Shown: positions 15,376 to 20,264 of the stretch, in pieces
Layout of the letters: each line of letters begins with the position of its first letter
Position numbering within the stretch: the stretch's first letter is position 1
Origin: W11650 sp963545585
GTDB taxonomy: Bacteria; Bacillota; Clostridia; Lachnospirales; Vallitaleaceae
Direction of reading: 5' to 3'
DNA length: 20,264 nucleotides
Assembly (NCBI GenBank): GCA_963545585.1
Contig: CAUUKX010000032.1
Span: 1-20,264, forward strand
The notes under the pieces: model-generated
The model's database searches: none
What the model saw: the letters and a program-made list of their open reading frames with translations, nothing else
What the model was told of the DNA's origin: nothing
Translations under genes and position numbers: made by a program

Positions 15376-16104
15376 TTGAATATCAAAATTGAGATACTGC
15401 GTTGCCTTGAGGCAGGTTCACCAGCTTTTTGGCAGTCTTTTTGGTACGAACCGGAAAACATAGCCGAAACCGTAGCGGCGGCTTTAACCGGGCTGAATGA
15501 GCGGCCGCAGCTGATGGATACGGAAGGGCATCCGGCCGAGCCGATTCGCTGGGAGTGTAATTGTCTGCAAAAAAAATGCGGTGCCTGCGCTATGGTGATT
15601 AACGGCCGGCCAGCACTGGCCTGTGCGGTCAGGCTGGCGGACGTCGGCAAACGGCTGCGGCTGGAGCCGCTGAAAAAGTTTCCGCTGATTGCGGATTTGG
15701 CGGTTGACCGCAGCATTATGCAGGAAAATTTGAAGCGGCTGCGGACTTGGCTGGAGACCGAAGCCCAGGGAGAAAAAAGCTGTTCCGAGGACTTGTATGA
15801 AGCTGCTCGCTGTCTGCAATGTGGGTGCTGTTTGGAGGTATGTCCCAATTACGACGGCGGTGCGTTTACCGGGATGGCGGCGGCGGTGTCTTTTGCTCGG
15901 ATTTTGGCGGAGACTGGCGGGGAGCAGCACAAAAAAGCGGCGGCCGGATACGAAAGGCATTTTTATCAGGGTTGCGGCAAGTCGCTGGCCTGTCATACGA
16001 TTTGTCCGGCCGGCATTGCGGTCGAGCGGCTATTGATTCGCTCCAATGCAGCCGTCTGGAAGAAGTACTTTCCTTCCTTAATTTTCCCATATTCCAAAGA
16101 ATAG
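15376..16104 (+). CDS. Fumarate reductase / succinate dehydrogenase-type iron-sulfur subunit
   Basis: This 242-aa protein has ligands for all three clusters of the SdhB/FrdB family. The [2Fe-2S] ligands are Cys63, Cys68, Cys71 and Cys83 (CLQKKCGAC, then ALAC). CLQCGCCLEVCP supplies Cys146, Cys149, Cys152 and Cys156, and CGKSLACHTICP supplies Cys200, Cys206 and Cys210. By family rules Cys146/149/152/210 bind [4Fe-4S] and Cys156/200/206 bind [3Fe-4S]. It would wire the flavoprotein to the diheme anchor. The start is a TTG with AAGGAGGGAG (15361-15370) at good spacing; the ATG at 15304 lies in repeat-like sequence without a site. The last codons (PSLIFPYSKE) appear to be encoded by the left end of a hairpin repeat, so the C-terminus may have been replaced. 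Confidence 0.92.
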   Translation: MNIKIEILRCLEAGSPAFWQSFWYEPENIAETVAAALTGLNERPQLMDTEGHPAEPIRWECNCLQKKCGACAMVINGRPALACAVRLADVGKRLRLEPLKKFPLIADLAVDRSIMQENLKRLRTWLETEAQGEKSCSEDLYEAARCLQCGCCLEVCPNYDGGAFTGMAAAVSFARILAETGGEQHKKAAAGYERHFYQGCGKSLACHTICPAGIAVERLLIRSNAAVWKKYFPSLIFPYSKE

Positions 16105-16322
16105 CCTTTTTGCAGATTGTCTGCCGGGCAGAAAGCGAAGCTTTTAATTAGGGAATGCCGCCCGCCAAGGCAGAAAACAGAGTTTTCAATTAGGGAAGAC
16201 TACCCGCCAAGGCAGAAAGTGGAGTTTTTGAGCAGGGCAGATTGCTTGCCGGTCTGAAAGTGAAGTCTTTGCTTAGGGCAGAAGTGCGCCGCTTTTTGTT
16301 CAGGGGAAAGAGGAATTGGTTA
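16078..16322. repeat. Hairpin repeat copy H with a tandem array of about 42-bp modules
   Basis: The left end (TTTTCCCATATTCCAAAGAA) overlaps the 3' end of the iron-sulfur gene, and the right end is GGGAAAGAGGAATTGGTTA. Between them are four tandem modules of about 42 bases (about 16113-16153, 16154-16195, 16196-16237, 16238-16278). Each reads roughly CCGCCNNGGCAGAAAGNGGAGTTTTNNATTAGGG, with a palindromic centre. A shorter CAGAAGTGCG-type module (16279-16303) follows. The rest of the 343-base gap, 16323-16447, shows only a small CGAAAA-TTTTG-TTTTCG hairpin (16381-16397). Confidence 0.82.
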
Positions 16323-16447
16323 ATAAGGGAATTCTGATTTGGTTATGTTCATTAAAACAGGCTTTTAAGGAAACGGCCTGCGAAAATTTTGTTTTCGTGT
16401 GCCGAAGAACCGTTGTTATCACAGACAGAATAACTTATGGAGGAAAA

Positions 16448-16855
16448 ATGAAGAAATTAAAAATCGGAGTCATGGACGGTATTGTGCTTTTGGTCAGTGT
16501 TCTTTTTCTTTTGGGAACTCTTTTTGTGTTTACGCCCTGCGGGCCGAAAGAGGACGGCAGCTGGATGATATGTCATCATGCCGGGACGGCTGTTACGGGA
16601 ATTGCAGCGGTGCTGGTTTTGCTGGCGGTGCTGCATTTGTTGATGCCAAGTGCTAAGACGAAGTTGGGGCTGGCGATGGCCTCTCTCCCGGTGGCAGTAT
16701 TGGCTTATTTGATTTCGGGCAAGCTCCATCCGCTTTGCATGATGCCGAGTATGCGCTGCCATACGGTGATGACGCCAGGGGTGACGATATCGGTGATTGT
16801 GCTGGCGGTAGTCTATGCGGCGGATATTTTTGTGCAGTATAAACGAGGTGAGTGA
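16448..16855 (+). CDS. DUF4418 four-helix membrane protein
   Basis: This 135-aa protein has helices at about 11-30, 46-66, 74-92 and 109-129. Conserved-looking cysteine/histidine groups lie at two loops: Cys31 (PCGPK) with Cys42-His43-His44 (WMICHH), and Cys97 (PLCMMP) with Cys104-His105 (MRCH). This matches the DUF4418 family, known only as small membrane proteins next to FtsX-type ABC transporters. The paired Cys-His loops suggest metal, heme or disulfide chemistry, but that is inference. The ATG at 16448 is preceded by TGGAGG; the longer frame from 16316 lies in repeat-derived sequence. Its stop overlaps the next ATG (TGATG), so it is translationally coupled to the permease. Confidence 0.85.
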   Translation: MKKLKIGVMDGIVLLVSVLFLLGTLFVFTPCGPKEDGSWMICHHAGTAVTGIAAVLVLLAVLHLLMPSAKTKLGLAMASLPVAVLAYLISGKLHPLCMMPSMRCHTVMTPGVTISVIVLAVVYAADIFVQYKRGE

Positions 16856-18060
16856 TGAAATTAGAGCGGGAGTTAGCTCGAAAAAACCTAAAACGGAAAC
16901 CAATCCGGACGGCGGCATTGATTTTGCTGACCGCCTTTTTGGCGTTTTCGGTATTTGGCGGGGGAGTGATTGTGCTCAGCCTGCAAAGCGGCCTGAAAAG
17001 TTATCAGTCGCGGCTGGGAGCCGATATTGTGGTGGTGCCGTATGAAGCCAGAACCAAAGCTTCTTTAGAGTCGATTCTGCTACAGGGAATTCCGGGTTAT
17101 TTTTATATGGACCGGTCGTATATTGACAAGGTTCGGGCGATTGAGGGCGTGGATCGGGTGTCACCCCAGTTCTTTTTAGCTTCGGCCAGTGCCGGCTGCT
17201 GTTCGGTACCGGTGCAGTTGATTGGTTTTGAGCCGGAAACCGATTTTTCGATCCAGCCGTGGATTCGGGAAAACTACGCTGGCAGTATTGGCGATGGTGA
17301 TGTGATTGTCGGCGGCCGGATTGCCGTACCGACGAATTATAAGCTGAAGTTTTATAATACCGAATGCCGGGTCATTGCTCAGTTGGAAGAAACTGGCACT
17401 GGGCTTGACAGTGCGGTTTATACCAATCAAAATACGATTCGCCTGATGATGGCAAATGCGCAGGCACTCGGTTTTCAAAACTTTAAGAATATCAAAGCCA
17501 ATCAGGTAATTTCTTCGCTGATGATTAAGGTCAAGGACGGTTACAATATAGAAGATGTTACCAATGATATCAATCTGCATGTTCGCCGGATTAAGGCGAC
17601 GCCGGCCAAAAGTATGATTTCCGGCATTGCCGATGGGCTGGCCAATGTGTCACAGATGATTGGGGGCTTAGTCGCTATGATTTGGCTACTGGCGATGGTG
17701 GTCTTAATCGTTGTTTTTGCCATGATTGCCAATGAACGCACCAAGGAGTTTGCCGTACTGCGGGTAATCGGTGCTTCGCAGCGGTTTCTGTTTTGGCTCT
17801 TGACATTGGAATCGGTCATGATTGGCCTGAGCGGTGCAGTGGCCGGTACGGCACTGGCGGCTTTGGTGGTCTTTCCGTTCAGCGGCTTAATTCGGGGCCG
17901 ACTCGGCCTGCCTTATCTTTTGCCTACAATGGATAAGATTTTGCCTCTGCTGTTGGCGGCAGTTGTCTTTTCAATATTGGCCGGTTGGCTGGCGGCGCTT
18001 TTTTCTGCCGGAAAAATACTGCGGCAGGAACCCGGTGTAGTACTTAGGGACAGTGTTTGA
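16855..18060 (+). CDS. FtsX/MacB-type ABC permease paired with DUF4418
   Basis: This 401-aa permease has one N-terminal helix (about 20-42), an extracytoplasmic domain (to about 265), three C-terminal helices and coupling segment NERTKEFAVLRVIGA. The motif after the first helix, LGADIVVVP, parallels YGANIMVVP in the first iron-locus permease, which suggests common descent. A vicinal cysteine pair (SAGCCSVP, about residues 120-127) lies in the outer domain. The start overlaps the DUF4418 stop, and the ATPase gene follows 14 bases after the stop, so the three genes form a compact cassette. With only one permease gene the complex is probably a homodimer. The substrate is unknown. Confidence 0.92.
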   Translation: MKLERELARKNLKRKPIRTAALILLTAFLAFSVFGGGVIVLSLQSGLKSYQSRLGADIVVVPYEARTKASLESILLQGIPGYFYMDRSYIDKVRAIEGVDRVSPQFFLASASAGCCSVPVQLIGFEPETDFSIQPWIRENYAGSIGDGDVIVGGRIAVPTNYKLKFYNTECRVIAQLEETGTGLDSAVYTNQNTIRLMMANAQALGFQNFKNIKANQVISSLMIKVKDGYNIEDVTNDINLHVRRIKATPAKSMISGIADGLANVSQMIGGLVAMIWLLAMVVLIVVFAMIANERTKEFAVLRVIGASQRFLFWLLTLESVMIGLSGAVAGTALAALVVFPFSGLIRGRLGLPYLLPTMDKILPLLLAAVVFSILAGWLAALFSAGKILRQEPGVVLRDSV

Positions 18061-18074
18061 TAAGGGAGGAAAGC

Positions 18075-18749
18075 ATGAAAGTAAAAGCAGACAAGATTAG
18101 CCGTCAGTATTTTCGGCGGTCAAAGGGCAGCAATGTATTTTATGCAGTTGCCGAAATGGATTTTTCCCTGTCAAGCGGAGAACTGGCGGTAATTATCGGT
18201 CGTTCCGGCAGCGGCAAAAGTACTTTGCTTAATATGCTGGCTGGTATTTTGCAGCCGACCGGCGGGCAGGTGCATTATGATGAAACCGATATTTATTCCT
18301 TAGACGATGCCAAGCGGGCGGTTTTCCGCAATCAGAAGATTGGTTTGATTCCGCAAGGGCAGACGGGTTTACAGAGCTTGACAGTTTTGGAAAATATTTT
18401 GCTGCCCAGCCGCATGTATGCGGACGAGGATAAGACCGCAGAGGCGGCTGCCCTGACGGAGCGTCTCGGCATTGCCCATTTGCAAGGCGTTTATCCCGAC
18501 GAGCTGTCAGGCGGCGAAATGCGCCGGCTGGCGATTGCCCGGGCTTTGACTGATAGGCCGGCGGTTCTGTTGGCGGATGAACCGACCGGCGATTTGGATG
18601 ATGAAAATACGCATATTGTTCTCGGGCTTCTGCGGGAGGCCGCTGACCAAGGGGCGGCAGTGCTGCTGGTAACACATGAAACCGAGGCCGCCGGCTATGC
18701 CGACCATCTCTACCGAATGGACGGCGGTGTGCTGACGAAAGAGAAATAA
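18075..18749 (+). CDS. ABC transporter ATPase of the DUF4418 cassette
   Basis: This 224-aa ATPase is of the LolD/MacB type: Walker A GRSGSGKST (42-50), Q-loop IPQG (Gln94), signature LSGGEMRR (134-141), Walker B VLLADEP (154-160) and switch histidine in LVTHE (His181). All catalytic residues are present. GGGAGGA (18064-18070) precedes the ATG; an in-frame TTG at 18057 is not needed. It is the last gene of the plus-strand run that starts at 1938. An inverted-repeat element follows within 11 bases of the stop. Confidence 0.95.
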   Translation: MKVKADKISRQYFRRSKGSNVFYAVAEMDFSLSSGELAVIIGRSGSGKSTLLNMLAGILQPTGGQVHYDETDIYSLDDAKRAVFRNQKIGLIPQGQTGLQSLTVLENILLPSRMYADEDKTAEAAALTERLGIAHLQGVYPDELSGGEMRRLAIARALTDRPAVLLADEPTGDLDDENTHIVLGLLREAADQGAAVLLVTHETEAAGYADHLYRMDGGVLTKEK

Positions 18750-18759
18750 AGAACGATTC

Positions 18760-18863
18760 AAAGGGGCTGTTGCATTTTAAGGTTTTTACACAAGAGTTAG
18801 GAAAAATCTTTGCGATTTATCGTAATCTCTTTTGCAGAATCTGTATTTTGCAACAGCCCCTTT
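18760..18863. mobile_element. 104-bp element with perfect 15-bp inverted ends (MITE-like)
   Basis: AAAGGGGCTGTTGCA (18760-18774) is perfectly inverted as TGCAACAGCCCCTTT (18849-18863). The interior of 74 bases is AT-rich and has no reading frame of note. GGGGCTGTTGCA-type ends are common on insertion sequences, so a non-autonomous derivative is likely. It may also act as a transcription stop after the ATPase gene, since TTTTGT follows. No target duplication is clear to me. Confidence 0.65.
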
Positions 18864-18930
18864 TGTCGGGAAAGCCACCGCCGAAGCGGTCATGAATTTT
18901 GCAGCGTAAGCCCTATTTTACAGTTTTTGC

Positions 18931-18958
18931 TTGAAAAAAAATTTAAAAATGATATAAT
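18931..18958 (+). promoter_or_regulatory. Sigma-A promoter upstream of the TPM-like gene
   Basis: TTGAAA (18931-18936) and a perfect TATAAT (18953-18958) are 16 bases apart in an AT-rich stretch. The transcript would start near 18965, inside the left end of repeat copy I, and reach the TPM-like gene about 245 bases later. Confidence 0.7.
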
Positions 18959-18960
18959 AA

Positions 18961-19099
18961 ATTCAACTTTCCCATGCTCGAAAGAACAGTCTTTTTTTAG
19001 GAAAACTACCCGCTCAGACAGAAAGTGAAGCTTTCGATCAGGGGAGGTCGCCTACCCGGGCAGAAGTGCAAAGTACTTCGATTAGGGAAAAGTTGAGTG
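18961..19099. repeat. Intergenic hairpin repeat, copy I
   Basis: The left end ATTCAACTTTCCCATG is followed by CTCGAAAGAACAGTC and a T-run. Two modules come next: GAAAGTGAAGCTTTC and GAAGTGCAAAGTACTTC, each with a CGATNAGGG tail. The right end is GGGAAAAGTTGAGTGA. It lies in the presumed leader of the TPM-like gene. Confidence 0.82.
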
Positions 19100-19113
19100 A
19101 TTTGTATTAAAAT

Positions 19114-19132
19114 TTGGTAAAAATTTTACCAA
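19114..19132. promoter_or_regulatory. Perfect 9-1-9 palindrome, possible operator
   Basis: TTGGTAAAAATTTTACCAA is a perfect inverted repeat around one central base, 78 bases before the TPM-like gene. It looks like a repressor site, but I cannot assign a regulator. It is well downstream of the promoter at 18931; a second promoter nearer the gene may exist. Confidence 0.45.
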
Positions 19133-19209
19133 CAGAGGAAAAACACGAACGACAGCCGCATGGCAGTCAATCAAAGGACAAAGGGTGAAAAGTAAAGGAG
19201 GAGAGAAAC

Positions 19210-20264
19210 ATGTTAAAAGAAAAGCAAAGAAGTGTTAAAAGCTGTATCGGACTGGTATTGGCTTTCGTTCTGCTGCTTTCGCTGGTGAAAATACCGGTGC
19301 TGGCAGCGAGGGACAGTAAGTTTATTATTGATCCGGCCAATGTTTTGACGGATGAGGAATATCAGGCGATAGATGAAGTGCTGACCGATATGCAGGAAGA
19401 AACAGAAATCGTCACGGTATTTTTAACCGGGGAAACACTGTTTGCGCCAGAACAGTTAGAGCAGATGGCGGCCGATTTAACTGCGAAAAATGGATACAAA
19501 GCAATTAACGAGGAAGAAGGCGGGTCTGTATTTCTGTTTGTCAACAAGTCTTCCGGTGGTGTGGTAACGACGGCGGTCGTTCCGACCGGTCGCGAGGCGT
19601 ATAATTATACCGGGTATCAAACAGCTTATATGGTTAAGGTTCTGGAAGGGTATTATCGGGAAAATCCGTCAATGGAAATGCTGATCGACCAGTTTATCAA
19701 TTTGGTCAGGATTTATTATTATCCGGTTATCAATGAATTAAGCGATGGCTCGATAGTAGATGTTGGAGAGGCGAGCAAGGAGATTGCTGCCTGGCGGGAA
19801 TATGCCAATCAGGATATTCTTATCTTGCTGAATGATAGCTTGAATGCCGCTGAGTTTAATCAGTATGCCGATGATTATTTTTTATCGCAGGGATACGGCA
19901 TCGGTGAGGAGCAGTCGGGTACTTTTGTCCTTTATAGCCCGAATCTGGGGCAGTTGGCGGTTAACTTTTACGGAGAAGCCTATAAGGATTATCCGCAGGC
20001 TGATATGGACAATCTGGCGGATGAGTTGCTGGGGATTTTGGAACGAAACAATGATGTTTTGGAAGTGGTTTACCAAATTGAGCGCTTTATTGATCCGGAG
20101 GCGGATATTCCGCTGGCGGAAGGGGCTATCGATAAAGCAGAACAGGCGATGTTTATCAATGACAGGTGGGAGATTTTAGAGGACAAACAAGCGGGTCATT
20201 TAGAAGCCTTAAGTTTCCATTACATGGATCAATTCTCGGAAAAGTTGTATCAGACTATTATCCT
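19210..20264 (+). CDS. Secreted TPM-domain-like protein, cut by the window end
   Basis: At least 351 codons are open to the window edge with no stop. A signal peptide (about residues 10-36) precedes a TPM-like domain that begins FIIDPANVLTDEEYQAI and continues through a mixed alpha/beta pattern (IVTVFLTG, SVFLFVN, VVTTAVVPTG). A second region from about residue 195 (DILILLNDSL, then AADDYFLSQG-like text and GTFVLYSPN) repeats the same alternation and may be a second TPM-like copy. TPM proteins are extracytoplasmic; some are phosphatases, others act in protein or membrane quality control. The strong AAAGGAGG (19195-19202) supports the start. The activity cannot be told from this part. Confidence 0.75.
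   Translation, partial: MLKEKQRSVKSCIGLVLAFVLLLSLVKIPVLAARDSKFIIDPANVLTDEEYQAIDEVLTDMQEETEIVTVFLTGETLFAPEQLEQMAADLTAKNGYKAINEEEGGSVFLFVNKSSGGVVTTAVVPTGREAYNYTGYQTAYMVKVLEGYYRENPSMEMLIDQFINLVRIYYYPVINELSDGSIVDVGEASKEIAAWREYANQDILILLNDSLNAAEFNQYADDYFLSQGYGIGEEQSGTFVLYSPNLGQLAVNFYGEAYKDYPQADMDNLADELLGILERNNDVLEVVYQIERFIDPEADIPLAEGAIDKAEQAMFINDRWEILEDKQAGHLEALSFHYMDQFSEKLYQTII

Noticed and set aside
16110..16303. CRISPR array
   Set aside because: The 42-bp units abut with no unique spacers, have internal palindromes, and the same modules occur singly in other gaps.
16316..16447. 44-residue N-terminal extension of the DUF4418 protein
   Set aside because: The sequence is repeat-derived with no ribosome site; the ATG at 16448 has a good TGGAGG.
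18810..19028. 72-codon plus-strand frame
   Set aside because: It spans the MITE-like element, the promoter and a hairpin repeat, and has no ribosome site.

Overview
The window looks like a chromosomal stretch of an anaerobic, low-to-mid GC Gram-positive bacterium (Clostridia-like Firmicute). The reasons are strong AGGAGG-type ribosome binding sites, several lipoproteins with classical lipoboxes (LAGC, LTAC, LGAC) and no outer-membrane proteins, sigma-A-like promoters, and a P19/FTR1 iron locus next to a fumarate reductase-type complex. I cannot name the species. Taxonomy is inference.

Layout. (1) 154-1146, minus strand: a secreted stalk-domain protein. (2) 1147-1937: two copies of an intergenic hairpin repeat, then a near-consensus promoter (1702-1730) and a Fur-like operator (about 1752-1774). 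(3) 1938-10263: an iron-uptake cluster, with a secreted transglutaminase-like protein, FTR1 permease, a possible 46-aa peptide, P19-type lipoprotein, DUF2318 membrane protein, two FtsX/MacB-type ABC permeases and their ATPase. This order matches the p19 iron-transport loci known from Campylobacter and other bacteria. (4) 10450-16104: a redox section, with an FMN-binding lipoprotein carrying a flavinylation motif, an unrecognised single-span protein, a five-helix cytochrome b-like anchor with four intramembrane-type histidines, a fumarate reductase/succinate dehydrogenase-type flavoprotein, a thioredoxin-like lipoprotein, and a three-cluster iron-sulfur subunit. (5) 16448-18749: a tightly coupled DUF4418 / ABC permease / ABC ATPase cassette whose permease resembles the first permease of the iron locus. 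(6) 18750-19209: a 104-bp inverted-repeat element, a promoter, another hairpin repeat and a perfect palindrome. (7) From 19210 to the window end: a secreted TPM-like protein, cut by the edge.

How it may work together (inference): P19 and the FTR1, DUF2318 and ABC proteins handle iron at the cell surface. The quinone-type diheme complex, the FMN lipoprotein and the thioredoxin lipoprotein could supply or remove electrons outside the membrane, so that iron is imported by a redox-coupled route. All genes from 1938 to 18749 point the same way.

The most striking non-coding feature is a family of modular hairpin repeats. They have ends like AACTCAACTTTCCC / GGGAAAGTTGAGTT and inner modules built on GAAAGC-N3-GCTTTC and GAAGTGC-N3-GCACTTC. 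Full, partial or decayed copies sit in most of the larger gaps between genes.
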